Positions 34,065-42,427 of a stretch of 64,000 nucleotides of DNA are shown one piece after another (the stretch's first letter is position 1; every line of letters begins with the position of its first letter). Position numbers and translations under genes: made by a program. Below the pieces are notes generated by a model, which saw only the letters and a program-made list of their open reading frames with translations, was not told where the DNA came from and did not search any database. This DNA comes from Chryseobacterium sp. Marseille-Q5410. GTDB taxonomy: Bacteria; Bacteroidota; Bacteroidia; Flavobacteriales; Weeksellaceae. Location of the stretch: contig CAMPOT010000002.1 of assembly GCA_946892665.1 (NCBI GenBank), positions 124,001-188,000 on the forward strand, read 5' to 3'.

Positions 34065-34860
34065 AAATTTTTTCGCTCTTATTTTTCTTTGCTTAAGCGT
34101 AATTGCTTTTGCTCAATTGGTACCGAAAAAACCTGCAGTTCTTTATCCGATTTATGATCAGGTAAATCTTTTGACAGCGACTGAAAAAGAGCAACTCAAC
34201 CAGAAACTTATCAAATTTGCAGACTCAACTTCTACGGAAATTGTAGTGATCATTATCCCAAATACCGGTGGTGAAGACGTGAATTACCTTGCCACCATGT
34301 ATGGAGAAAAATGGGGAATTGGTGACAAAGAACAGGATAACGGTATTGTTTTTCTGATTGCTACGGAAGATCACAAAATGGCTATCCAACAAGGTAGAGG
34401 CGTAGAAAGGTACCTTACTGCGTCAGTTGCCGGTCAAATTTTAGATTATATCGTTACGCCCAACTTCAAACAGGGACTTTGGTATCAGGGCATCGATCGT
34501 GGTACAACTGCGTTGATGGAAGCAGTTCAAGGTAAATTTAAGCCGATAGCGAAAGATACCTCAGATCACGATGGATTAAGCGTTTTACAAATTTTAATAA
34601 TTGCTTTCTTTGTGTTTTTGATTCTCAGTTTTATGTTCGGAAACAGAGGCGGGGGCGGCAGAAACAATAGTGATGACGATGAAGATGTCATTTTATCCCG
34701 ACGCGGAAGAAGAACTTATCCGGGAGGTTTTTTCCCTTTCCCTGGAAGCTTTGGTGGCGGATTCGGCGGTGGTGGTTTTGGCGGTGGCTCCGGAGGCGGA
34801 TTTGGTGGCTTCGGCGGACGCGGAAGTTTCGGAGGCGGTGGAGCTTCTGGTGGATGGTAA
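34045..34860 (+). CDS. TPM-domain membrane protein (YgcG-like) with Gly-rich tail
   Basis: A 271-residue protein: signal peptide (about 1-23, ending VIAFAQ), TPM domain (VLYPIYDQVNLLTATEKEQL, then STEIVVIIIPNTGG and GIVFLIATEDHKM), one membrane segment (about 180-200, VLQILIIAFFVFLILSFMFG) and a C-terminal tail dominated by Gly, Phe and Ser, ending in GGGGASGGW. This is the standard YgcG-like layout. I start at ATG 34045, the first residue of the signal peptide; the longer frame to 33970 is a reading-frame shadow of the previous gene. Confidence 0.9.
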   Translation: MRLPSLKNFFALIFLCLSVIAFAQLVPKKPAVLYPIYDQVNLLTATEKEQLNQKLIKFADSTSTEIVVIIIPNTGGEDVNYLATMYGEKWGIGDKEQDNGIVFLIATEDHKMAIQQGRGVERYLTASVAGQILDYIVTPNFKQGLWYQGIDRGTTALMEAVQGKFKPIAKDTSDHDGLSVLQILIIAFFVFLILSFMFGNRGGGGRNNSDDDEDVILSRRGRRTYPGGFFPFPGSFGGGFGGGGFGGGSGGGFGGFGGRGSFGGGGASGGW

Positions 34861-34881
34861 ATGTTTTAATAAAAATAAAGA

Positions 34882-34912
34882 AAAATCAGTCACTTAGCGA
34901 CTGATTTTTTTT
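34882..34912. terminator. Terminator between the TPM operon and the VOC gene
   Basis: A 10-bp stem (AAAATCAGTC / GACTGATTTT, loop ACTTAGC) with flanking A and T runs. It can serve both convergent transcripts. Confidence 0.85.
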
Positions 34913-34917
34913 ATGAA

Positions 34918-35277
34918 TTAATTCGAAGTTTGTCCGAAAGTAAGCAGATGTCCATCAGGATCCAGGATTGAAAATTCTTTCTGTCTCCAAGGTTTTTCCT
35001 GCAATTTTCCATGCGGATGAATGTCAATTTGTTTTCGGAGGAAATCCTCGTACAAAGATTCAATAGAATTCGTTCGAATGTAAACTTGTCCATAATTTTC
35101 CAACGGATTGATGGTTTCAAACAAGATAAAATGCAACTCGATCTGGTCTTTTTTAATCATCAAATATTCATGAAAATCAGCAGCTGCAATTTCCTCAAAA
35201 CCCAAAGAATCTATATAGAAATTCCGGGTAATTTCCTTGTTTCGCATTGGGATTTTTGGATAAAGTTGGGTTAGCAT
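34918..35277 (-). CDS. VOC-family (glyoxalase/bleomycin-resistance fold) protein
   Basis: A 119-residue VOC fold protein: LTQLYPKIPMRNKEITRNFY, YLMIKKDQIELHF, QVYIRTNSIESLYEDFLRK, and KEFSILDPDGHLLTFGQ. The fold covers glyoxalases, dioxygenases and antibiotic-binding proteins; this resembles the bleomycin-resistance-type binders. Substrate unknown. Confidence 0.85.
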   Translation of the reverse strand: MLTQLYPKIPMRNKEITRNFYIDSLGFEEIAAADFHEYLMIKKDQIELHFILFETINPLENYGQVYIRTNSIESLYEDFLRKQIDIHPHGKLQEKPWRQKEFSILDPDGHLLTFGQTSN

Positions 35278-35310
35278 AAAATCTTTTTTATTAAGAGAAA
35301 TCCATGAAAA

Positions 35311-36105
35311 TTATTGGATAGAAATACTTCCCCCGCTGCTTTCTTTTTGGTTGATGATGGTTAGACTTCCTTTTTTAATCACAGAAATGTTTCCGGAAGA
35401 ACTTGCCGATGCACTCAGTTGTCTCCTTACCGAAACGCTTACACTTCCGCTGCTCGAAGCTTCAATTTCTGCGTTTTCCGCAATCACATTTTGTGCATTT
35501 AATGTTCCGGAAGATGATGCATTTAACTCTGCGTTTTTGGTTTTTCCGGAGATTTTGATGTCGGCGGAAGAATCTACTTCTGAACTAAGATTCACCGCCC
35601 ATATTTGCCCGGAAAAAGTTCCGGAACTCGACGCCTCAATCGATAAATCATTGGCTTCCAAATCACCGGAAATTTTTCCTGAACTGGAAACTTCAATATC
35701 GGTTTTGTCTTGGGTAAATTTGTCTTTAATCTTGATGTCTGCCGAAGAACTTGCTTCGATTTTAGAAAAATCTTTCGCAAAAATTTTCGCTGCTACATTT
35801 CTCGCTGAAATATTTACATTAGGTTTGAAATGGATATAAAGTTTTCCGTCGTTGTTTTCTACTAAAATATCATCGATAATATCACTTGGAGCGCTGATCA
35901 CTACTTTTTCTTGATCGGATTTTACTACTTCTGCTGAAATGGATTGAGCAACTTTGATCTCATCGAAATCTTTTACAAATTCTTGGGTTTTGATGATGCC
36001 TTTTCCTTCTTTCGGAGAAATGTTGAAGGAAATTCCATTGTCGGATTTTTTACCGCATGACATTAAAAAAATTGCGACAGAAGCAGAGATTAAGAGTGAT
36101 TTCAT
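35311..36105 (-). CDS. GIN-domain (DUF2807) lipoprotein
   Basis: A 264-residue protein with a lipobox (FLMSCGKKSD, cysteine at residue 17) and a single GIN/DUF2807 domain with repeated ASSSG / VSSSG turns (IEASSSADI, VSSSGKISG, IEASSSGTFSG, ASSSGTLNA, IEASSSGSVS). It shares this domain with the sigma-operon protein at 1191-2459 but without DUF4252. Divergent from the M3 peptidase gene, 60 bp apart. The role, perhaps surface adhesion, is a family-level guess. Confidence 0.85.
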   Translation of the reverse strand: MKSLLISASVAIFLMSCGKKSDNGISFNISPKEGKGIIKTQEFVKDFDEIKVAQSISAEVVKSDQEKVVISAPSDIIDDILVENNDGKLYIHFKPNVNISARNVAAKIFAKDFSKIEASSSADIKIKDKFTQDKTDIEVSSSGKISGDLEANDLSIEASSSGTFSGQIWAVNLSSEVDSSADIKISGKTKNAELNASSSGTLNAQNVIAENAEIEASSSGSVSVSVRRQLSASASSSGNISVIKKGSLTIINQKESSGGSISIQ

Positions 36106-36165
36106 GAAAATGAATCTTTATTTTTGTTTAAATTTAATACCTTTACTTCAATTAACAGTTTAAAA

Positions 36166-38379
36166 ATGAAAAATATTACATCCGTACTATTAATTTCTTC
36201 TTTGGCGATAAATACCGCCTGTACCACCATGAAAAATACAGAAGCACAATCCACCGAGATTCCTGCCCCGGACGCTAGTTTGGCTACAAACCCTTTTATG
36301 AAAAAAAGCAGTTTGCAGTATCAAACACCGGAATTCGACAAAATTAAAAACGAAGATTTCAAACCTGCTTTCGATTATGGAATGAAAGTTCAGCTTGCAG
36401 AAATTGAAAAAATTGCGAACAGTACTGAAGCTCCAACTTTTGAAAACACGATTCTCCCTTTAGAGACTAGTGGAGAAGTATTGAAAAGAGCCCAAATTGT
36501 ATTTTATAATTTGACAGGCTCCAATACCAATCCAGCTTTACAAAAACTGGAAGAAGAGTATGCTCCAATTTTCTCAGGGTTGAGCGATAAAATTTATCTT
36601 AATGAAAAACTCTATTCGAGAATTAAATCTATTAAAACTGATGGTTTAGGTTCTGAAGAAAAGAGAGTTTTAGAATTGTATAAAACCAATTTCGAAATTG
36701 CCGGGGCTAATCTTTCTGAAGAAAATAAAGAAAAGGTAAAGAAAATTAATGAAGAATTGGCAACACTTTCCACTCAGTTTTCTAATAAATTATTGGATGC
36801 GAGAAAGAATGGAGCAGTTTTAATTTCTGATGTAAAAGAACTTGATGGTCTTTCCGCTGACGAATTGGCCGCGACAGCGGCAGATGCAAAAGCTGCGGGG
36901 TATGAAGGAAAATATTTGCTCACTTTGCTTAATACTACACAGCAACCACTTTTGCAGAATCTGAAAAACAGAGCGACAAGAGAAAAACTCTTCAAAGCAT
37001 CTTGGTACCGCGCGGAAAAAGGAAATGCGGATGACACCAGAAGCATTTTGGAAAGACAGGCAAAACTAAGAATGGAAAAAGCGCATCTTTCTGGTAAAAA
37101 ATCTTTCGCAGAATGGAAACTGCAGGATCAGATGGCGAAAACGCCGGAAAATGCAATGAATCTTTTAGCACAACTCGCAAAACCAGCTGTAGAAACTGCT
37201 AAAAGAGAAAGCGATGAAATTCAAGCTTTGATTGATAAGCAAAAAGGAGGCTTCACGGTAGAACCTTGGGACTGGAATTTCTATTCTGAACAAGTGAGAA
37301 AAGCAAAATATGACCTTGATGAAAACGAAATCAAACCGTATTTTGAAATATCGACCGTGTTGGAAAAAGGGGTGTTCTATGCGGCGGAGAAATTCTATGG
37401 AATTACTTTTAAAGAAAGAAAAGATTTGCCGGTTTATCATCCGGATGTTGTCGCTTACGAAGTTTTCGACCGCGACGGAAAATCAATGGCGCTTTATTAT
37501 CTGGATTTCTATACCAGAAGCAACAAAAACGGAGGTGCCTGGATGAGCAATTTTGTTGAACAATCGCATCTTCTTGGGCAGAAACCAGTGATCGTAAATG
37601 TTTTCAACTATCAGAAGCCGGCTGACGGAAAACCTTCACTGATTTCTTATGATGATGTTTCTACAATGTTCCATGAGTTTGGACATACTTTGCACGGTCT
37701 TTTTGCGAACCAGAAATATGTGTCAATTTCCGGAACCAATACGCCGAGAGATTTTGTTGAATTTCCTTCTCAAATCAACGAGTTTTTTGCTTTGGAACCT
37801 TCAGTTCTGAAAAATTATGCACTTCATTACCAAACCAAAAAGCCAATGCCACAGGCTTTGGTTGAAAAGATAAAAAAAGCGGCAAGCTTTAATCAGGGAT
37901 ATTCTACGACGGAGTTGGTTTCTGCTGCCATTATAGATATGAATTGGCATTCCGTAACCGATGAATCTCAACTGAAACCAGCTTTGGAATTTGAGAAAGA
38001 AGTTTTAGCCAAATATGGTTTCAACTTGAAGCAAGTTCCACCGAGATATCATACACCTTATTTCGCACACATTTGGGGTGGTGGTTATTCGGCCGGTTAT
38101 TACGCTTACATGTGGAGTGACGTGCTGAATGCGGATGCGTGGGATTGGATCACCACTCATGGCGGAATGACGCGTGAAAATGGAGATCGTTTCCGGAAAT
38201 ATATTCTATCGGTTGGAAACTCAGTGGAATTAAATCAAGCGTATAAAGATTTCACTGGCAGAACGCCGGATATTAAGCCATTGCTGATTAATAAAGGGTT
38301 TGTTTCCCAAAATAAAGGAAAAGTAAGTCTAAAAGCTGGTGAAACTACGCTAAACCAAAAAGATTTAAAAAAAAAATAA
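36166..38379 (+). CDS. dcp: M3-family metallopeptidase (peptidyl-dipeptidase Dcp-like), with split C-terminal Ig-like domain
   Basis: A 737-residue zinc peptidase, probably a lipoprotein (signal with NTAC near residue 18). It should cleave dipeptides from short peptides in the envelope. The catalytic motif MFHEFGHTLHGLF is at about residues 501-513, with the third ligand glutamate in FVEFPSQINEFF. The peptidase domain ends near LLINKGFVSQ. A further 22 residues (NKGKVSLKAGETTLNQKDLKKK) look like the first strands of a bacterial Ig-like domain whose remainder is in the -1 frame beyond an A10 tract (38367-38376). I start at ATG 36166. Confidence 0.93.
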   Translation: MKNITSVLLISSLAINTACTTMKNTEAQSTEIPAPDASLATNPFMKKSSLQYQTPEFDKIKNEDFKPAFDYGMKVQLAEIEKIANSTEAPTFENTILPLETSGEVLKRAQIVFYNLTGSNTNPALQKLEEEYAPIFSGLSDKIYLNEKLYSRIKSIKTDGLGSEEKRVLELYKTNFEIAGANLSEENKEKVKKINEELATLSTQFSNKLLDARKNGAVLISDVKELDGLSADELAATAADAKAAGYEGKYLLTLLNTTQQPLLQNLKNRATREKLFKASWYRAEKGNADDTRSILERQAKLRMEKAHLSGKKSFAEWKLQDQMAKTPENAMNLLAQLAKPAVETAKRESDEIQALIDKQKGGFTVEPWDWNFYSEQVRKAKYDLDENEIKPYFEISTVLEKGVFYAAEKFYGITFKERKDLPVYHPDVVAYEVFDRDGKSMALYYLDFYTRSNKNGGAWMSNFVEQSHLLGQKPVIVNVFNYQKPADGKPSLISYDDVSTMFHEFGHTLHGLFANQKYVSISGTNTPRDFVEFPSQINEFFALEPSVLKNYALHYQTKKPMPQALVEKIKKAASFNQGYSTTELVSAAIIDMNWHSVTDESQLKPALEFEKEVLAKYGFNLKQVPPRYHTPYFAHIWGGGYSAGYYAYMWSDVLNADAWDWITTHGGMTRENGDRFRKYILSVGNSVELNQAYKDFTGRTPDIKPLLINKGFVSQNKGKVSLKAGETTLNQKDLKKK

Positions 38380-38678
38380 ATTTCGTCATCAGTAATGATA
38401 CTTCAGAGGTTATAGGAACAGGAAATTTTTTTCTAATTGAAAAATGGAACGGTAAGGCTTGGGTAAAGGAAAAATATACCACCAACCGCATCTTTACAGA
38501 TATTGGATACGATATAATACCCGGTGAAAAAAGAAATTTTGAGACCGATGTTTATGGTTATTATCCCAATTTAACAAAAGGGAAATACAGAATTACCAAG
38601 ACCTACCATTATAATAAAGAAGTACCAATTACTACCGATGAAGTGTATAAGATTTCTACAGAGTTTAGGATAGACTAA
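38376..38678 (+). pseudogene. Ig-like domain remainder, in -1 frame after the M3 peptidase
   Basis: No ATG, GTG or TTG opens this frame near its beginning, yet it is open for 100 codons and reads as a coherent bacterial Ig-like (Big_14-type) domain: INFVISNDTSEVIGTGNFFL, IEKWNGKAWVKEKYTTNRIF, TDIGYDIIPGEKRNFETD, YPNLTKGKYRITKTY, ending DEVYKISTEFRID. Adding one A to the ten-A run at 38367-38376, or a -1 slip there, joins it in frame to the peptidase. It may be a phase-variable or slippage-made tail, a decayed fusion, or a sequencing artefact in the homopolymer. Confidence 0.7.
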
Positions 38679-38687
38679 AAAAAGAAG

Positions 38688-38712
38688 CCGCAGATTTTCT
38701 GCGGTTTTTTTT
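38688..38712 (+). terminator. Terminator after the Ig-like frame
   Basis: A 7-bp GC-rich stem (CCGCAGA / TCTGCGG, loop TTT) with a T8 tract, starting 10 bases after the stop of the -1 frame. That it follows the Ig-like frame rather than the peptidase stop supports transcription through both. Confidence 0.88.
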
Positions 38713-38751
38713 ATAACCTGAAGTTTTTTCGGAAATAGAACGTCAGAACAT

Positions 38752-38823
38752 TTAGCCCGGATCGCAGCGGAAATCCTTTTTGCACTGGCAAAAAGATTGA
38801 AGCGAAGAGCCGGAAAGGATTAT
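38752..38823 (+). ncRNA. Candidate structured RNA element (possibly Flavo-1)
   Basis: A 70-base stretch begins TAGCCCGGATCGCAGCGG, holds a perfect 8-bp hairpin CTTTTTGC / GCAAAAAG (38776-38783, 38788-38795, loop ACTG), and ends with AAGCGAAGAGCCGG and GGATT, which can pair with AATCC before the hairpin. I recall similar elements (TAGCCC..GAAGCGG..ATCCTTTT hairpin AAAAG..) scattered in flavobacterial genomes; they may be the Rfam motif Flavo-1, but I cannot confirm it here. The strand is uncertain. Confidence 0.45.
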
Positions 38824-38844
38824 CAAAAGAATAACTCATTTTCG

Positions 38845-38872
38845 TTGCTCCCAAAAAAAATCCTTATTTTTG
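38845..38872 (+). promoter_or_regulatory. Strong promoter for the aminotransferase
   Basis: TTG (38845-38847), 17-base gap, TATTTTTG (38865-38872): a full -33/-7 match. It ends 15 bases before ATG 38888 and rules out the alternative TTG start at 38870, which lies inside the box. Confidence 0.75.
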
Positions 38873-38887
38873 TACAAATTCAACAAA

Positions 38888-40093
38888 ATGCCGAAAATTT
38901 CTCATAGAGCGGAAAATATGCCTGCTTCACCTGTAAGAAAACTAGTTCCGTTTGCAATCCAAGCAAAGCAAAAAGGGCTGGAAGTTTTTCATTTAAATAT
39001 TGGTCAGCCGGATATTGAAACTCCTGAAACAGCACTGAATGCAGTAAAAAACAATCATTTAAAAATTTTCGAATACTCCCTTTCTGAAGGCAATATCGAA
39101 TATAGAACTGCGCTGAAAGATTATTATCATTCATTGGGTTTTGAGGATCTTACCACATATAATTTCATTGTAACCAACGGTGGATCGGAAGCTTTGAATT
39201 TTGCTATTTCTACCCTTTGCGATGATGGTGATGAGGTGATTATCCCGGAACCTTACTATGCGAACTACAATGGCTTTACCAATGCTTTCAACGTAAAGGT
39301 TGTCGCGGTTCCCTCAACTATCGATACTGGATTTGCGCTTCCGAAAATAGAAGAGTTTGAAAAGAAAATTACTCCAAAAACTCGCGCAATTATTATTTGT
39401 AATCCGGGAAATCCTACCGGTTATCTATATACGCAAGAAGAATTACAGCAACTCGCAGAAGTCGCTTTGAAACACGATATCGTGATAATTTCCGATGAGG
39501 TTTATCGCGAGTATGTGTACGATGGAAAACAGCAAACTTCGATGTTGGCTTTCCCGGAAATCGCAGAAAACTGTATTATTATCGATTCTGAATCGAAACG
39601 TTATTCGATGTGTGGAGCGAGAATCGGATGCATGATTACCCGCTCGAAAAAAATCCACGATGCAGCGATGCTTTTTGCACAAGCACGACTCAGTCCGGTA
39701 CTGTTGGGACAAATTGCCGCAACAGCTGCTCACCAAAATGACAGCGCTTATATCATGAAAGTGCGTGCAGAATATACGCACCGAAGAAATGTTTTGGTTG
39801 ATTTGCTCAACGGAATTCCCGGAGTGATTTGTCCCAAACCGAAAGGGGCTTTTTATTGTGTAGCCGAACTTCCTGTGGATGATTCCGATACGTTTGCACA
39901 ATGGCTTTTGGAGCATTATTCAAACAATGGGCAAACCATTATGGTTGCGCCAATGAGCGGTTTTTACAGCAATCCGGAACTCGGAAAAAAACAAGTACGA
40001 ATTGCTTATGTTTTAAAAGAAGCAGATTTGCGAAGAAGTGTAGAATTATTGGAAGACGCGCTTCAAAAGTATAAAATCGAGTTTAATCTTTAG
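38888..40093 (+). CDS. PLP-dependent aminotransferase, class I/II
   Basis: A 401-residue fold-type I aminotransferase, aspartate-aminotransferase-like. Motifs: FHLNIGQPDIETPETAL, VTNGGSEALNFAIS, CNPGNPTGYLYTQEEL, IISDEVYREYVYDG (PLP pyridine-N aspartate) and DSESKRYSMCGARIGCM with the PLP lysine; a C-terminal KQVRIAYVL holds the substrate arginine. Substrate not assignable with certainty. Start ATG 38888 is fixed by the promoter position. Confidence 0.9.
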   Translation: MPKISHRAENMPASPVRKLVPFAIQAKQKGLEVFHLNIGQPDIETPETALNAVKNNHLKIFEYSLSEGNIEYRTALKDYYHSLGFEDLTTYNFIVTNGGSEALNFAISTLCDDGDEVIIPEPYYANYNGFTNAFNVKVVAVPSTIDTGFALPKIEEFEKKITPKTRAIIICNPGNPTGYLYTQEELQQLAEVALKHDIVIISDEVYREYVYDGKQQTSMLAFPEIAENCIIIDSESKRYSMCGARIGCMITRSKKIHDAAMLFAQARLSPVLLGQIAATAAHQNDSAYIMKVRAEYTHRRNVLVDLLNGIPGVICPKPKGAFYCVAELPVDDSDTFAQWLLEHYSNNGQTIMVAPMSGFYSNPELGKKQVRIAYVLKEADLRRSVELLEDALQKYKIEFNL

Positions 40094-40101
40094 TCGATGA
40101 G

Positions 40102-40124
40102 AACGGGCTTTAGCCCGTTTTTTA
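40102..40124 (+). terminator. Terminator after the aminotransferase
   Basis: A 7-bp stem (AACGGGC / GCCCGTT, loop TTTA) and T-run 8 bases after the stop. A second hairpin with the same GGCTTTAGCC core follows at 40139-40157 (TTTTGGC / GCCGAAAA), so the core is repeated. Confidence 0.8.
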
Positions 40125-40186
40125 GTTTATAAATCAGCTTTTGGCTTTAGCCGAAAATTACGATTTGAGTGAAATATTTTAATAAT

Positions 40187-41212
40187 ATGACCATCCAGGA
40201 AAATTTCTCATTAAAAAAACACAATACTTTCGGAGTTGATGTTTCGGCGAAATATTTTGCCGAAGTTAGTTCTGTTGATGAATTATTGCATGTTTTACAA
40301 AACCAACAGTTATCAATCATCGACGATCAACCCCTTTTCTTGGGCGGAGGAAGCAATATTTTGTTGACCAAAGATTTTGATGGATTGGTTATTCAATTAA
40401 ATTTAAAAGGAATTTCTGAGGAAATTATCGATGATAATACCGTTTTGGTTACTGCGCAAGCCGGTGAAAACTGGCATCAATTTGTGCAATACTGCTTGAA
40501 TAAAGATTACGGAGGATTAGAAAATCTTTCATTAATTCCGGGAAATGTAGGCACTTCGCCGATGCAAAATATCGGAGCTTATGGCGTGGAAATCAAAGAC
40601 CGTTTTGTAAGCTGCAAAGTATTAAATCTGGAAACATTGGAGATTGAAAATTTTACCAATGAAGAATGCAAATTCGGTTATCGCGAATCGTTTTTCAAAA
40701 GAGAAGGAAAGGGAAAATACGTAATTTTGGAAGTTGCTTTCCAGTTGACGACAAGAGATCATTCTGTTAAAACAGAATATGGAGCTATTTCTACTGAATT
40801 GGAAAATTTAGGAATTCAGAATCCTACGATTCAAGATGTTTCAAAAGCGGTAAGTGCTATAAGAAAAAGCAAATTACCGGATCCCGCAGTAATAGGTAAT
40901 GCAGGAAGTTTTTTCAAAAATCCCAGCATTCCTTTGGTGCAATTTAATGATTTAAAGCAAAAATTCGAACACATTCCAGGTTATCCGAACGGAGATTTGG
41001 TGAAAGTTCCTGCCGGTTGGCTGATTGAACAATGTGGTTGGAAAGGCAAACAAATCGGCAATGTTGCATCACATAAATTGCAGGCATTGGTGATTGTAAA
41101 TGCGACCGGTCACGCTTCGGGAAAAGAAATTTTCGATTTTTCAACGCTGATTATTGATTCGGTGAAGGAAAAATTCGGAATTGAACTTGAAAGAGAGGTT
41201 AACATTCTTTGA
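40187..41212 (+). CDS. murB: UDP-N-acetylenolpyruvoylglucosamine reductase
   Basis: A 341-residue FAD enzyme of the E. coli (type I) form that makes UDP-MurNAc for peptidoglycan. It shows FSLKKHNTFGVDVSAKYF, FLGGGSNILLTKDFDG (FAD site), LSLIPGNVGTSPMQNIGAYG, GYRESFFK and AVIGNAGSFFKNP with the catalytic serine. ATG 40187 (MTIQENFSLKKHNTFG) is the family start. Its end overlaps the long reading frame of proC but not its real start. Confidence 0.95.
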   Translation: MTIQENFSLKKHNTFGVDVSAKYFAEVSSVDELLHVLQNQQLSIIDDQPLFLGGGSNILLTKDFDGLVIQLNLKGISEEIIDDNTVLVTAQAGENWHQFVQYCLNKDYGGLENLSLIPGNVGTSPMQNIGAYGVEIKDRFVSCKVLNLETLEIENFTNEECKFGYRESFFKREGKGKYVILEVAFQLTTRDHSVKTEYGAISTELENLGIQNPTIQDVSKAVSAIRKSKLPDPAVIGNAGSFFKNPSIPLVQFNDLKQKFEHIPGYPNGDLVKVPAGWLIEQCGWKGKQIGNVASHKLQALVIVNATGHASGKEIFDFSTLIIDSVKEKFGIELEREVNIL

Positions 41213-41267
41213 CAATATAGTCGAAAACTCAATTGAAGATTTTTATGGTATTGCAAATTCTATTAAA

Positions 41268-42074
41268 ATGATGAAAATAACCATTCTGGGAGCCGGGAAA
41301 ATGGGGGTTTCGTTTGCGAAATCTTTTTTAAAATACGAACTCATTAAGCCTGAAAACCTCCAATTAATTACCAGGAAAAAGAGCAACATTCCGCGGCTTA
41401 CAGAAGAATTTCCGGGATCAAAAATTTCTGTTTTTGATGAAGATGTTATAACCGATTCCGATTTGGTGATTATCGCTGTCAAGCCACAGGATTTTCAGCT
41501 TTTGACGGATAATATTTCATTTCAATTTAAGGAAGACCAGATGATCCTTTCTATCATGGCGGGAATCAAAATTAAACAAATTCAACAATTTCTTAATCAC
41601 AAAAAAGTAGTTCGGGCCATGCCTAATTCCCCAACACTTCTCGGGATGGGGATAACCGGATATAGCGTGGCGGAAGGGATTTCTTTCAATGAATTGATGT
41701 CGATTGAAAGATTACTCAACGCTACTGGCCGCTCTATCTATTTGGAAGATGAAGATCTTCTGGATAGCGTCACAGCGCTTTCAGGCAGCGGACCAGCGTA
41801 TTTTTATTATATTGTAGATGCTATGATCAAAGCAGGAGTAGCAATGGGAATTGATGAGAATCTTTCGAAACTTTTTGTGAAGCAAACCATGCTTGGAGCC
41901 TATCACTTAATTAATAATTCCGAGAAAAATCTGGAGCAACTTATTGAAGATGTTGCTTCAAAAGGTGGAACAACCGAAGCAGCGTTGCAGGTCTTTGAAA
42001 AAAATCAGCTGAATGAAACGATGCAGAAAGCCATTTTAGCTGCGGAAAAAAGGTCGAAGGAGTTGAGCAGATAG
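41268..42074 (+). CDS. proC: Pyrroline-5-carboxylate reductase
   Basis: A 268-residue NAD(P)H reductase for the last step of proline synthesis. Rossmann motif KITILGAGKMGVSFAKSFL, VRAMPNSPTLLGMGITGY, and the catalytic region TALSGSGPAYFYYIVDAM with LEQLIEDVASKGGTTEAAL near the C-terminus. I start at the ATG pair 41268/41271, which opens exactly at the Rossmann strand; the longer frame to 41181 lies in murB. Gap of 55 nt from murB. Confidence 0.95.
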   Translation: MMKITILGAGKMGVSFAKSFLKYELIKPENLQLITRKKSNIPRLTEEFPGSKISVFDEDVITDSDLVIIAVKPQDFQLLTDNISFQFKEDQMILSIMAGIKIKQIQQFLNHKKVVRAMPNSPTLLGMGITGYSVAEGISFNELMSIERLLNATGRSIYLEDEDLLDSVTALSGSGPAYFYYIVDAMIKAGVAMGIDENLSKLFVKQTMLGAYHLINNSEKNLEQLIEDVASKGGTTEAALQVFEKNQLNETMQKAILAAEKRSKELSR

Positions 42075-42111
42075 TGATTTTAGAAATTTATAATAATTAA
42101 TTCATAAATAT

Positions 42112-42142
42112 TTGTCTATCTAAAATTTTCTTCGTTATTTTG
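42112..42142 (+). promoter_or_regulatory. Promoter of the L28-L33-DUF4295 operon
   Basis: TTG (42112-42114) and TTATTTTG-type -7 (about 42136-42142), roughly 40 bases before the rpmB ATG. The -7 box is one base short of consensus spacing. Confidence 0.5.
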
Positions 42143-42181
42143 CACTCTCAAATTATAAGTAGTAATAAAGAACATCGAGAT

Positions 42182-42427
42182 ATGTCAAGAATTTGCCAAA
42201 TAACAGGAAAGCGTGCCATGGTTGGAAACAATGTTTCTCACGCTAATAACAAAACGAAGCGTCGTTTTGAAATTAACTTATTGGAGAAGAAATTTTACCT
42301 TCCGGAGCAAGAAAAATCTGTAACCCTAAAAGTTTCTGCGCACGGATTGAGAGTTATCAACAAGATTGGTATCGAAGAAGCATTGGAAAGAGCAACTAGA
42401 AACGGATTTATAAAAAAAGATAAGTAA
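42182..42427 (+). CDS. rpmB: Ribosomal protein bL28
   Basis: An 81-residue large-subunit protein with the typical start [20 protein letters not shown] and [14 protein letters not shown]. The first gene of the conserved Bacteroidetes trio L28-L33-DUF4295. Its stop overlaps the L33 start. Start ATG 42182; the longer frame is non-family. Confidence 0.97.
   Translation: MSRICQITGKRAMVGNNVSHANNKTKRRFEINLLEKKFYLPEQEKSVTLKVSAHGLRVINKIGIEEALERATRNGFIKKDK

Noticed and set aside
38870-38887. TTG start of the aminotransferase
   Set aside because: It overlaps the -7 box of a full promoter, so it cannot be in the transcript.
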